Shown: positions 45,301 through 56,224, counted from the stretch's first letter. The stretch is DNA of 64,000 nucleotides from Delphinus delphis (GCF_949987515.2 NC_082697.1:26667730-26731729); one strand, 5' to 3'. Numbers and translations are program-made. The notes: a model not told the origin generated them from the sequence alone.

Positions 45301-48300
45301 ATCTTAAAACCAGCTAGAGGAAAAGACACATTAAGTACGTGGGAAAAACGGTAACAATAATAGAAGACTTCTTATCAGAAACCATACACAAGAAGACAGT
45401 AGAAAGATATCTTTAAAACAACAAAAGGAAAAAAGACAATCCAGAATTCTTTACACAGCAAAAGTCCTCCCCAAATGGAGAAATAGACTTTCAGATTTTT
45501 AAAAACTAAGAAGATTTGAAGAGTAATGTCAGCAACATTACTACTCTCCTCCTACAAAAACACCAATTTGGCAACCATCCAAACATGAAGATATAAAACT
45601 TAGAGCAACCATTAAAAAAAAAGAGGTATAACTATTAAGGCAATACTGGATACAGATTGGAATCATAAAGAGTCAAGTAATCTGAAAGAGGGGAAGCAAA
45701 GAAGATAAAGTGAACAAAGAAAGGATAGGCAGATAGAAAACAAATAGACGGTAGGTTAAATGCAACCATATTGATAATTATATTAAGCATAAATGATCTG
45801 CACATCTCAATTAAAAGGCAGAAATTGTCAGATTGGATGAAAAAGCAAGACCTAATCACATGCTGTCTATAAGAAATTCATTCTAAATGTAGAGACATAG
45901 CTATATTAAAAGTAAAAAGATAAAAAAATACCATGAAATCACTAATCAAAGGAAAGCTGCAGTATTATTAACATATTAGCTATGCTAATATTTAAAAAGT
46001 AGATTTCAGAACCAACTAAATTACTAAGTATAAACAGGTCATTTCATGATGACAGTCTCAATTTATCAAAAAGACATATTAATCCTAAATCAAATACACC
46101 AAAAAACAGAGCTTGAAAATACATGAAACAAAAAGCTGAAAGAACTGAAAGGAGAAATAGACAATTTCACAATTATAATTTCAGATTTCAACATTCCTTT
46201 CTCAACAATTGATAGAACAAGTTAATAGAAGATATAGAATACTTGAACTAATGAGTTTATCAACTAACTTAATAGATATTTACAGAACACTCCAAGTGCT
46301 CACAGAATATTCACCAAGATATACCATTGGTGGTATATCTCAAGATATACCAAGATATATTATTGGTGGTATATCTCAAGATATACCAAGATATACCATG
46401 TATTCTGGGTAATACAGGATCTCAATAAAAATGGAAGGATTGAAGTCTTACAAAGGTGATGTCTGTCCACAATAGAGTTAAACTAAAAATTAATAATAGA
46501 TATGCACCTGGAAAATCCCTAAATACTAGAAAATTGAACAATGTACTGGTAAATAACTAATGGGTAAAAGAGAAATCAGAAGAGAAATTCGAGAAGTTTG
46601 AATTGACTAAAATTAAAAGTACAATACATAAAAATATTTGTGGAACCAAGATAAAGTAGTAATTAGAGGGAGAGTTATACTTTAAAAAGCGTATTTTAGA
46701 TAGAATGGTCTTAAATCAATGATCAATACTTATATCTTAAGAAGTGAGAAAAATAAGAGCAAGTGATACCTCATTGTAGTTTTTTTTTTTTTTACATCTT
46801 TATTGGAGTATAATTGCTTTACAATGGTGTGTTAGTTTCTGCTTTATAACAAAGTGAATCAGTTATACATAAACATATGTTCCCATATCTCTTCCCTCTT
46901 GCGTCTCTCTCCCTCCCACCCTCCCTATCCCACCCACCTAGGTGGTCACAAACCACCAAGCTTATCTCCCTGTGCTATGCGGCTGCTTCCCACTAGCTAT
47001 CTATTTTACGTTTGGTAGTGTATATATGTCCATGCCACTCTCTCACTTTGTCACAGATTACCCTTCCCCCTCCCCATATCCTCAAGTCCATTCTCTAGTA
47101 GGTCTGTGTCTTTATTTCTGTCTTACCCCTAGGTTCTTCATGACATTTTTTTCCCTTAAATTCCATATATATGTGTTAGCATATGGTATTGGTTTTTCTC
47201 TTTCTGACTTACTTCACTCTGTATGACAGACTCTAAGTCCATCCACCTCACTACAAATATCTCAATTTCGTTTCTTTTTATGGCTGAGTAATATTCCATT
47301 GCATATATGTGCCACATCTTCCTTATCCATTCATCTGTCGATGGACATTTAGGTTGATTCCATGTTCTGGTTATTGTAAATAGAGCTGCAATGAACACTT
47401 TGGTACATGACTCTTCTTGAATTATGGTTTTCTCAGGGTATATGCCAAGTAGTGGGATTGCTGGGTTGTATGGTAGTTCTTTTTTAGTTTTTTAAGGAAT
47501 GTCCATACTGTTCTCCATAGTGGCTATATCAATTTACATTCCCAACAACAGTGTAGGAGTGTTCCCTTTTCTCCACACCCTCTCTAGCATTTATTATTTC
47601 TAGACTTTTTTTTTTTTTTTTTTTTGCGGTACACGGGCCTCTCACTGTTGTGGCCTCTCCCATTGCGGGGCACAGGCTCCAGACGCGCAGGCTCAGCGGC
47701 CATGGCTCACGGGCCCAGCCGCTCCGCGGCATGTGGGATCCTCCCGGACCGGGGCACGAACCCGTGTCCCCTGCATCGGCAGGCGGACTCTCAACCGCTG
47801 CGCCACCAGGGAAGCCCTCTAGACTTTTTAATGATGGTAATTCTGACCAGTTTGAGGTGGTACCTCGTTAGAGTTTTGATTTGCATTTCTCTAATAATTA
47901 GTGATGTTGAGCATCTTTTCATGTCCCTACTGGCCATCTGTATGTCTTCTTTGGAGAATTGTCTGTTAAGGTCTTATGCCCATTTTTTTATTGGGCATAT
48001 ACCCAGACAAAACTATAATTCAAAAAGATACATGCACCCCTCTGTTCATAGCAGCACTATTCACAATAGCCAAAACATGGAAACAACCTAAATGTCCATC
48101 GACAGATGAATGGATAAAGAAAATGTGCTACATATATACAGTGGAATACTACTCAGCCATAAAAAAGAATGAAGTAATGCCATTTGCATCAACATGGATA
48201 CAACTAGAGATTATCATACTAAGTGAAGTGAGTCAGAAAGAGAAAGACAAATACCATATGATATCACTTATATGTGGAATCTAAAATATGGCACAAATGA

Positions 48301-51300
48301 ACCAATCTACAAAACAGAAACAGACTCATAGACATAGAGAACAGACTTGTGGTTGTCAAGGGAGGGGGTGGTGGGGGAGGGATGGACTAGGAGTGTGGGA
48401 TTAGTAGATGCAAACTATTATATACAGTATGGATAAACAACAAGGTCCTACTGTATAGCACTGGGAACTATATTCAATATCCTGTGATAAACAATAATGG
48501 GAAAGAATATAAAAAAGAGAATGTCTGTATGTGTATAACTGAGTCACTTTCCTGTAGAGCGGAGATTGGCACAACATTGTAAATCAACTCTACTTCAATA
48601 AAAAAGACTGTATTTCAATACACTAGCAACAAACAACTGAACCTTTAAAAATATCATTTACAACAGCTTAAAAATACATAACAGTGATGAATTTAACAAA
48701 ATATATGTGTATTAGTTTCATATCGTATTGCTGCTGTAGCAAAATTACCACAAACTTAGTGCCTTAAAACAACACAAATTTATTGTTTCACTGGGCTAAA
48801 GTCAAGGTGCCAGCAGGGCTGGTTCCTTCTGGAGACTCTTAGGGCAGAAGCTATTTTCTTCCCCTTTTCACTTTCTAACAACTACCTGTAATTCTTTGCT
48901 TATAACCACTTCCTTACATTACTACAACCATTGTCTTATCTTCTCCTCCACAATCTGATCTCCTGCTGCCCTCTTATTAGGTCTCTTGTGATTACATTGA
49001 GTCCACCCAGAAAACCCAAGATAATCTCCCCATCTCAAGACACATGCAAAATCTCTTTTACCATGTAAGGTAACATATTCATGGGTTTTGGGGATTAGGA
49101 CTTGGACATCTCTGGGGAGTCATTATTCAGCCTACTACAATATGCAAAATATAAAAACCACAAAACATTTCAGAGAAAGAAAGGAAGACATAAAGAAATC
49201 GAGAGAGATACCATGTTCATGGATTCAAAGACTTAATTTTGATAAGATCTCAATTCTCCTTAAATTGATCAATGCAGTCCCAAGAATATTTCCAGCAGGC
49301 TATTTTGTAGAATTGAAAAGCTGATTCTAAAATTTATATGAAAATGCAATTGACCTAAAACAGATAAAACAATCTGAAAAAGAATGAAGTTGGAAGACTC
49401 ACAGTACCTGATTTTAAGGTTTACTGCAAAGTCATAGTAACCAAGACAATGTGGTATTGGCATAAGAATAGACATGTAGGTCAGTGGAATGGCAGAAAGA
49501 GTCCATAAACAAATCCCAACCTATATGCTCAACTGATTTTCAACAAAGGTGCCAAGGTAATTCAAAGGGGGAAAAGGAAATTCTTTTCATTAAATGATGC
49601 CGCACATCCATATGTAAATAAGTGAAACTCAACCCTTACCCCACACTGTACACAAAATGAATCATGGACCTAAAATGTAAGAGCTAAAACAATAGAACAT
49701 CTGGAAGAAACCATAGGAGAAAATGTTTCTGACCTTGTGTCAAGCAAGATTTTTTTTAGATAAGATACAAAAACATGAGCCACAAAAGAAAAAATGAACA
49801 CATTGGACTTCTTCAAAACTAAAAGTTCTTACCTTTCAAAAGACACTGTTAAGTAAATCAAAAGGTAATTTACAGTCTGGAAGAAAATATTTACAAAGCA
49901 TACATCTTTTAAAAAATGTTTATCTAGAATATGTAGAACACACAACTCAACAAAAAACCTGATTAAAAGTGGACACTACAACAAAGAAGACATATACATG
50001 GCAAATAAGCACATCAAAGTGTGTTTAATATGATTAGTCATTAAGTATTTTAGCCATCAGTAAAACAACAGTTAAAACTACATACCCACTAGAATGGCTA
50101 AAATTAAAAGACAGACAATACCATGTGTTGACAATGATGTGAAGCAACTGTAAATCTCTTATTGCGAATGGGAATGCAAAATAGTATAGCCACTTTGGAA
50201 AACAGTTTGCAGTTTTTTATAAATTTTATCATAGCCTTATCATACAACCCAGCAACTCCACCCTTAGGTATTTACTCTAGAGAAATGAAAACTTCATTGG
50301 ACCATTCATAGTAGCTCTATTTATAATAGCTAAAAACTGGAAACTGCTCAAATATCTAACAGCTAGTTAATTGATAAACAAATTGTGGTATGTATTCATA
50401 CAATGGAATACTACTCAGCAACACAGGGTAACAAGATATCGATACATGAACAACATGGATGAATTGCAAAAGCATTATGCTAAGTTAAAGAATCCAGGCA
50501 CAAAAGCCATTCTGTTGTTTAATTCTAAGAAGCCAAACTAAAGTGACACAATGTAGATTAGTCATAGCTGGTGGCTGGGGGACTGGGGAGGCGACTGCAA
50601 AGGGGCATGAGAGATCTTTTTGGGGTAACGGAAGTGTATTATACTACAACTGTGGTAGTGGCTACCTGGATGTATACATTTGTTGAAACTCATGTTGTAT
50701 ACTTAAAATGTGGACATTTAGGGCTTCCCTGGTGGTGCAGTTGTTGAGAATCTGCCTGCCAATGCAGGGGACATGGGGTCAAGCCCTGGTCCGGGAAGAT
50801 CCCACATGACGCGGAGCTACTAAGCCCGTGCGCCACAACTACCGAGCCTGCACTCTAGAGCCCGTGAGCCACAACTACTGGAGCCTGCGTGCATAGAGCC
50901 CGTGCTCCAACAAGAGAGGCCACCACAATGAGAAGCCCACGCCCCACAACAGAGTGGCCCCCGCTTGCCGCAACTAGGAAAAGCGCGCGCGCAGCCAAAA
51001 ATAAATAAATAAAATAAATAAATTTTTAAAAATGTGGACATTTAATCTTATGTAAATGATAACTCAATAAAACTGGTGAAAAAGAAATGATAAGGAAAAA
51101 ATTCGATAGAAGGTGAGAAAAATCGATAGAAGGTGACAAATACTGAGGATAGGGAAAGGAGATTCAACAGAGACAAGGTGAGGCCTTGAGAAAGAAAATC
51201 AGAGCAAGATGTCAGAAAAAATACTACAAACTATAATTCAAGAAAACCTTCTTCAAATAAAAGATGACTTGAAAATGCCGAAGAAGTACACAGTATATCT

Positions 51301-54300
51301 GAGAATATTGGTGCGGAAGAAAGAACATACAGAAGTAATATGGAATATTTAAGTACAAATCCTGAAGTCCTCACTTTGAATAGGAATTATCAATATGAAA
51401 TCATGAGGTATTTCACATATATTCAATGTGTTGACTTTCTCACCTGCTCTGAAAAGATATAGAAAGAAGGGCTAATTTAGTAGCATTAATGTCTCTAGCA
51501 TCTAGATCACAGTTTTTAAATACCATTTTCCTACTTAAAAAATTAGGGCTTTTTGAAGAAATGGCTAATTCAAGGTCTGGTGCAGGAGTTGTACAAGATA
51601 AGCCCAGAATATCTTGTCACACCAGATAACCAGTTGTGTACCAGTGAAACTGCTTTTGTAAATTAATAAAAGGACGAAGTGCTAAGAAACCCTGTTTTCT
51701 CAAACCACACTTATCAGAATCTTTGTATCTGAAATCATATCGGCAAGGCTGGAACGTTACATTTTTCCCTGAGGAATCAAGTCTTTTTATACAGAAGAAC
51801 AACCTTGATTTCAGAGCCAGGGACAGAGTGTCAGAGAAAGAGTTTGGGGATATAAAATTCCACATCTCTCTTAATTTTGTACTTCCGATGGAAATGGGAC
51901 CTAGAACAGATGTTAACCTCTTTACACACCATCCTATGGCCCTTGAAGTCTACCAAACTCTGCTTCATTTACATTTTATCTAAAACTCTGCTATTCTCCT
52001 TAGTCCTATAATAACCTTATTTGTTCCTTCATTTGGTGAGATGTTCCACAGTTCCTTTGGTGTGTATCTTCCTTTGCTTCAGTAAGTTAATATGCTTAAC
52101 TTTGTCAGACCGCAGGTGTGTCCTCGTGGTGTTTATAAGATGGACTTTATCACAAGGAAACTACCAAAGACTAACAGGGGTATGTAAAATAAGGCTTAGG
52201 CTTCCACTGGCTGAGTTTCAGTAAGAATAAAGACTGCAGTGGGGACTTCCCTGGGGGCGCAGAGGTTAAGAATCTGCCTGCCAATGCAGGGGACACGGTT
52301 CGATCCCTGGTCCGGGAAGACAAATAAGCCCGTGCGCCAGAACTACTGAGCCTGCATGCCACAACTACTGAAGCCCACGTACCTAGAGCCCGTGCTTCGC
52401 AACAAGAGAAGCCACCGCAACGAGAAGTCCACGAACCACAACACAGTGGCCCCCGCTCGCCGCAACTAGAAAAAGCCCGCGTTTAGCAATGAAGACCCAA
52501 AGCAGCCAAAAATAAAATAAAATAAAAAACTTATGAAAAAAAGACTGCAATGAATGAAAAGTCATCAAATATATTTAAATCTATGAGTTTATGATGATAT
52601 TAAAAACTATTTTGTCACATTTGGTGGATGATAGGAAAAGAAATCATTGTCTTGCAGATTCATATGTAAAGAAAAATCGCCAAGCATTTATTCTGTCTTT
52701 CTTACATGAACTGTACTGCTGCATAACCAAATAGTAGATGATGAGGAGTGTCTTTATTATATTAGTATTCCAGCTAACTAGTGAAAATCACATAATAGAA
52801 TATCACCGTTTTGCAATAGGCAAAGAATTAACGCATCTCAGCTTTGAGCATTAATTTGTCACTGAAAGAGAGATAACAAACATATTATTTGCCTTCTGAT
52901 GAAAAAGGCAAATGCCATCCCCCAACGTTTTGCCAAAAAGCCTAGAACTTGAGCCTGATCAAACCTCTGGATCCAGTCACCAATTTGCAGGAAATACAGA
53001 GGTCCGAGGAACACGTTGAATTCACTTTGAATATGCGGTTAGCAAAATCTGTACTGTGGGAAACTATGGGTCAAATGACCCAACAGATAAATTATAGAGA
53101 CAAGAAAGGGAAGAAGATATAACCAGTAAATTAAAACACTAAAAATCTTAAGAAATATTAGATTTTAAAAGTGAGCATGGCAAAAATAGGGTTTCTAGGG
53201 ATGCAGCCCTGGCAATGAAACTATAAAGATGAGCAAATAGTTGATCGCTATAAAAGTCAGGATAGTACTTAATTTGGGGAGAGAGACAGTTGTGATGGGG
53301 CATAGGTGGAGGGGTTTTTGAGGTGACTGTCAATGTTCTGTTTATTGACCTGGATGGTGTTACAAGGGTGTGCGCTTTATAACAGTTCATTAAGCTGCAC
53401 ATTTGTTTTATGTGGTTTTCAGTATCTGTAATTGTGTTTTATTTTACAAAAAAGGTAAGAAAAAAATCCCCACCATTTAACAATGAAATCTCAATTTTTT
53501 TTTTTTTTTTTTTTTGCGGTACGCAGGCCTCTCACTGTTGTGGCCTCTCCCGTTGCGGAGCACAGGCTCCGGACGCGCAGGCTCAGCGGCCATGGCTCAC
53601 GGGCCCAGCCGCTCCGCGGCATGTGGGATCTTCCCGGACCGGGGCACGAACCCGTGTCCCATGCATCGGCAGGCGGACTCTCAACCACTGTGCCACCAGG
53701 GAAGTCCACAAGATAATACTTTTAAGAACTGAAATTTATCTAGAAAGGTCAGGGATTTCCAAATTTCAAAGAGCTCCTTTATATATTATTAGCTGAGCCT
53801 GGTAGATTCAGATAATACCACCTCACCATAAGCCACGGGAGGCAAAGGCTTGAGGGTCCGGCCAAAGAAACTTCCATTTAATATCCTTTACCATCACCAC
53901 ACCCAATAGGAAGTAGAGGGAAATACTCTCCCTAGGGGAAACTGGAGTGCTTAAATCCACTTCCTGCAGCAGCAGCAGGAGGAGGCCTTAGAGCTCCACC
54001 AGAGCCCACACCTTGCCTCTGCCAGCCAGGATGACGATGGACCCACCAGCAAGCTAGAGACAGAGGCCTTCCTCCCCTCCCCCACTAAGGCCTGCTGGTC
54101 GACCTGAACATCTAGGAAGCAGAGATAAGTAATGTGAGAAGGACAGGGGCAAAAGAATCTCTTGCTACATACACCCAGATTGGTCTGGAGAAACTGCCAG
54201 AGAAGAGGGCATTTACCTTTTGCCCTCAGACTGCAGCCCAGGAAAATTGCTAACAGCATCGGCACAGCACATTATGGTGCCACCTGGAGGGGGTTTTAGA

Positions 54301-56224
54301 AATGGCTGAGGGAAGTGGCTGAGCTTCTCCCTCTCCTCTCCTGTGGCATAAAATAGACCCAGAAGGTCCCCAAGTTCCCTTGTGTCTCTAGTGAAGACAG
54401 GAAAACCAGTGATGATCTGCGAGCCTGAGAGACCCGTCAGGAGTAGATCCCTATGCAGAAGGCAGTGGGAGGGGCTGTGTGTGAACAGCCTAAACCTAGG
54501 GATCGGATGGAAGATTTGGCTGAGATGAAGGGCTGAGTCAGTGGGGCTCTCGACAGGACCAAGAGGTTTCATCAGTCACGGGATCACACACAATGAGGGA
54601 CATCGTCCTAGAAGTCAGTGAAGGTCCAGCGCCGAGCCCTACCTCCTCACGCTCCTGCCCCAGGATCTTTGCACTTCACGTTCCCTCCAGCTTGAATGTT
54701 CTTCTCCACAAATCCACATGGATCACCCCTTATTCTCCCTCAGGTCACAGTGACCCATTCCATGAGCACCCCTTTAAAACAGCAAATCCACACCCCCCAG
54801 GTATTTGCTATCCCCTTTCTCACCTATTCTGCTCATTATACTCACCACCTGACATTTTGTATGTTTCAGTTATTTAAAAATTTTTTCTGTTTCTCTCAGT
54901 AGAATGTAAACTCCGAGAGGCTGAAGACTTTGCTTACCTTGCTTTGTTCTGATATGTTCACTGTGCTACCTCCTGCACCTATCAGAGTGCCTAGAACATG
55001 AAATCCATTCAATCATGTTTACTGAATGAACCAATAAATTAAATCATGACGTATCAAGTTACCTTCTCCTGAACCCAGGGGCTATCCTGGGAAGGAGCAG
55101 GGGAGCAGAAGGAGAAGTGCTCAAAGACTGAGTATTTATTCAAAAGAGACTGAATTAACTTGAAATGGTTTTAAACCAGGACTGATGAATATTTATTTAA
55201 CTGCTGAGTTTAGGCACAGTTCCTAAGTGCCCTCCACCAACCCTCCCCCTAAACTGTCCCATCAGCCGGATGGAAGTTCCTGGGAAAATTTAGATGAGTT
55301 ATATAAAATGAAGAAGTTACACTTGTTTTTGCATACCCAAATTTCAGTGTGTTCAATGTTGTGCCCCCAAACTGATATTACTATATACACGCCTTTGTTG
55401 CAGCAGACTGAGAAGTGAGGAAATTGCAGCTCTGAGCCGCTGAGCTGCTTGCTGGAGGTCACAGAGTTAGAAAATGGTTGAGCAGTTTCTAACCTGGGTT
55501 CTAAGGCTTTCCTGTCTATCCCCAGCTGAGTGGTGTTTCAGGCATTTGCCACAGGCAAAATACAAGGGTTGAGGTGAGGAAATGCACACCTTCCGACCCT
55601 GTGGACAGGTGAGCTCAAAGCCTTGGCTGGGCAGAAATTTCTGCCAGGTGAGCAAGAGGGGCCAGGTAGGTATGCTAGAGTTGGTGGAATGGGCAAGTCT
55701 GACCATGGCCCCCCTCTGCTTCAGCCTTCCCATGGCTCCCCCACCTGGCATTCAAGGCTCATCAAGACCTGGACATTGAGTGCTTCCTCAGCCTTACCCC
55801 TTGCCGCACCCTTAACCCACCCCTCCGTTCTGTGCCAGCTCACTGAAGGCACAGTGCTCTCTCCCACATCCGGACTTTTGCATTAGAGGATTTCTGCCCG
55901 GGACACCCTTCCTACTTCCACCTCTTCTCCTTCCCCTTCTAATTTCTAACCACTTTTCAGGACTCAAGAGTATCCCTCCGGGAGGACTCTCTTGGCCCTC
56001 AGCCAGGGCTGGTCCCTCCCATGTGCACCCCAGGACCCTAGATCCCCTCTATCACAGCTCACGGCACTCTGGGTTGTAAATGCTATTTCATCCCCCCTGC
56101 CCGTGGGATTCCGTGACCAGGTCTCACTCTCCACACCTCCCCCTCCCCTGAAGAGGTCCAGGTTACCTGGAGTGAGCTGGGACAAGAGGAGCAGTGCGGC
56201 CAGAGTCAGCAAAAGGAGCTTCAT
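38276..56224 (-). CDS. DEFB123: Beta-defensin 123 (2 exons, 17.7-kb intron)
   Basis: Join on the minus strand: 56224-56167 and 38421-38276, 67 codons plus TAA. Exon 1 encodes the signal peptide [19 protein letters not shown] and ends in phase 1 at CCAG|GTAACC. Exon 2 follows a strong pyrimidine tract and CAG and carries cysteines at 25, 32, 36, 46, 52 and 53 (C-x6-C-x3-C-x9-C-x5-CC). The block [20 protein letters not shown] identifies DEFB123. The mature part is strongly basic. Family role: secreted antimicrobial or lipopolysaccharide-binding peptide. The reading frame is intact. The intron, 38422-56166, is filled with L1, SINE, LTR and MER20 insertions. It converges on DEFB124, the arrangement of the human 20q11.21 cluster. 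Alternatives within the cluster (DEFB121, DEFB119) fit the mature sequence worse. Confidence 0.9.
38585..38925 (-). repeat. Old L1 fragment in the DEFB123 intron/3' side
   Basis: This lies within the DEFB123 intron. TTGTGGTAAAATACAAATAA, CATCATCACCGTCTAGTTCC and GGAATCATATAATGTGCAGC are reversed L1 3' phrases. A related piece lies at 39800-40005. Confidence 0.6.
38930..39660 (-). mobile_element. L1 3'-end fragment interrupted by CHR-1
   Basis: TTAGTTTCAGGTGTACAGCA on the left, TAGTTCCCTGTGCTATACTG and CCAGGTCCATCCATGTTGCT on the right of the SINE. Confidence 0.75.
39043..39314 (+). mobile_element. CHR-1 SINE with an A30-(TA)n tail
   Basis: GGCTTCCCTGGTGGCGCAGT through GCGTACCGC, then about 30 A and a run of roughly 25 TA. 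Duplication ATATTGAGTATAG at 39030-39042 and 39315-39327. Confidence 0.94.
39800..40005 (-). repeat. Old L1 fragment
   Basis: GGTAAAATACACATGACATA, AAGTGCACAGTTCCGTGGTA and TTGTGCAACCATCACCACCA. Confidence 0.6.
40015..40228 (-). mobile_element. CHR-1 SINE
   Basis: Poly-T then GCGGTAAGCGGGCCTCTCAC through CAGGGAAGCC. Short duplication CCATATT at 40008-40014 and 40229-40235. Confidence 0.94.
40240..40605 (+). mobile_element. ERV LTR fragment followed by a tRNA-His-like primer-binding site
   Basis: GCTGAATAAAGTCTGTAACC carries a polyadenylation signal. The element then runs GGCAGTT|TGGTGCCGTGACT. The 13 bases after the bar fit the tRNA-His primer-binding site used by HERV-H-type gammaretrovirus-like elements, and similarity stops there. 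No viral coding sequence is attached. Confidence 0.5.
40700..40970 (+). mobile_element. MER20 (hAT-Charlie MITE)
   Basis: CCAGGGGATGTTTGTCAATG, TTTTTAGTTGTCACAACTGG, GGTGCTACTGGCGATTAATG and CTTGCAATGCACAGGACAGC follow the MER20 consensus in order. Confidence 0.8.
41205..41435 (-). mobile_element. L1 3'-end fragment
   Basis: TTAGTTTCAGGTGTACAGTA, TTCCCTGTGTTATACAGTAG. Same subfamily as 38.9-39.6 kb. 41440-42060 holds no recognised gene. Confidence 0.7.
42060..43090 (+). repeat. Old L1/HAL1-like region
   Basis: GACAACCGGGATAAAATCAA, TTATGGAACTAGCAGACAAG and CTCAAGAAGATTGAGGAAAA resemble L1 ORF1-region phrases. The same degraded element seems to resume at 43380-43730 and 44940-46780 between insertions. 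Confidence 0.5.
43090..43360 (+). mobile_element. L1 3'-end fragment
   Basis: ACAACAAGAACCTACTGTAC, AATCAACTATACTTCAATAA and an A-rich end. Confidence 0.7.
43733..44910 (-). mobile_element. 5'-truncated L1 (minus) carrying a CHR-1 SINE
   Basis: Poly-T at 43730-43741, then the reversed 3' UTR (TTTTACACACATCAGTGTAT) and ORF2 end (GGCTGAGTGATATTCCATTG, ATTTTCTCCCATTCTGAGGC). ORF2 frames are interrupted. Confidence 0.82.
44224..44433 (-). mobile_element. CHR-1 SINE inside the L1
   Basis: The A-tail has decayed to GTTTTTTTAGTGTGTGTGTG. Body GGTACGTAGGCCTCTCACTG through CAGGGAAGCCC. Duplication TGCATGTGTCTTTTTG at 44208-44223 and TGCACGTGTCTTTTTG at 44434-44449 (one difference). Confidence 0.93.
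45031..45252 (+). mobile_element. CHR-1 SINE
   Basis: GGGCTTCCCTGGTGGCGCAG through GCGTACCGCATT and an A/G tail. AAACCATGC and AAAGCTATGC form a weak duplication. Confidence 0.93.
45255..46780 (+). repeat. Degraded L1 ORF2 region
   Basis: AAACCATACACAAGAAGACA, AATCCAGAATTCTTTACACA and TGCTGTCTATAAGAAATTCA are recognisable L1 ORF2 phrases. It contains the 36-bp repeat at 46313-46399. Confidence 0.6.
46313..46399 (+). repeat. 36-bp tandem repeat with internal hairpin, 2.4 copies
   Basis: ACCAAGATATA starts units at 46313, 46349 and 46385. Unit 1 contains GATATACCA and its reverse complement TGGTATATC around TTGG. Confidence 0.9.
46781..47984 (-). mobile_element. 5'-truncated L1 (minus) carrying a CHR-1 SINE
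   Basis: Poly-T, then reversed AATAAAGATGT (46795-46804) and the same 3' UTR as at 25.3-25.6 and 29.1-29.4 kb. The reversed ORF2 end follows to about 47984. ORF2 is broken. Confidence 0.85.
47610..47817 (-). mobile_element. CHR-1 SINE inside the L1
   Basis: Poly-T, GCGGTACACGGGCCTCTCAC through CAGGGAAGCCC. Duplication TCTAGACTTTT at 47599-47609 and 47818-47828. Confidence 0.95.
47985..48607 (+). mobile_element. 5'-truncated L1 (plus), head-to-head with the previous one
   Basis: ORF2 end (GGCATATACCCAGACAAAAC, GGAATACTACTCAGCCATAA) and a different 3' UTR ending TCTACTTCAATAAAAAAG. Its open frame 47976-48284 is only the ORF2 C-terminus. Confidence 0.83.
48610..50550 (+). repeat. Old L1 ORF2/3' region split by an LTR
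   Basis: TTTCAATACACTAGCAACAA on the left. On the right of the LTR: GATACCATGTTCATGGATTC, ATCAATGCAGTCCCAAGAAT, GTGGTATTGGCATAAGAATA and GAATACTACTCAGCAACACA. All frames are broken. Confidence 0.7.
48709..49138 (-). repeat. MaLR-like (MLT1-type) LTR, reversed
   Basis: GTATTAGTTTCATATCGTAT, GTGCCTTAAAACAACACAAA and TTCAGCCTACTACAATATGC are the reversed MaLR LTR layout. It interrupts the old L1, and AATAT-type sequence flanks both ends. Confidence 0.6.
50721..51028 (+). mobile_element. Longer CHR-2-type SINE
   Basis: GGGCTTCCCTGGTGGTGCAG head, a body with repeated ACAACTAC/GAGCCCGTG units, and an AAATAAATAAAATAAATAAA tail. Duplication AAAATGTGGACATTTA at 50705-50720 and 51029-51044. Confidence 0.93.
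51045..52228. other. Intronic DNA without a recognised element
   Basis: The 82-codon minus frame at 51617-51865 has no recognisable domain and no splice context, so I leave it uncalled. Confidence 0.4.
52242..52539 (+). mobile_element. Longer CHR-2-type SINE
   Basis: GGGACTTCCCTGGGGGCGCA head, the same extended body as the copy at 50.7 kb, and an AAAATAAAATAAAAT tail. Duplication AAAGACTGCAGTG at 52229-52241 and AAAGACTGCAATG at 52540-52552. Confidence 0.92.
53495..53706 (-). mobile_element. CHR-1 SINE
   Basis: Poly-T then GCGGTACGCAGGCCTCTCAC through CAGGGAAGTCC. No clear duplication. 52560-53490 shows nothing else recognised. Confidence 0.94.
53710..54590. other. Intronic DNA without a recognised element
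   Basis: A CAGCAGCAGCAGGAGG run lies near 53966. The minus frames here lack a defensin cysteine pattern. Confidence 0.4.
54640..55040 (+). repeat. L2 3'-end fragment
   Basis: CCAGGATCTTTGCACTTCAC, CCTCAGGTCACAGTGACCCA, AGAATGTAAACTCCGAGAGG and AGTGCCTAGAACATG occur in L2 order. Confidence 0.7.
56167..56224 (-). CDS. DEFB123: DEFB123 exon 1 (signal peptide)
   Basis: A 58-nt coding part: a Leu-rich signal peptide of 19 residues plus one base of Gly20, then donor GTAACC. It is paired with the distant exon 2 by phase, strand, gene identity and cluster order. Confidence 0.88.

Noticed and set aside
51617..51865. 82-codon minus-strand frame in the DEFB123 intron
   Set aside because: No recognised domain, splice sites or defensin cysteine spacing.
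53951..54265. Minus-strand frame starting with a hydrophobic [13 protein letters not shown] stretch, a possible third defensin signal peptide
   Set aside because: No 58-nt phase-1 exon with a donor and no six-cysteine exon on the same strand nearby.
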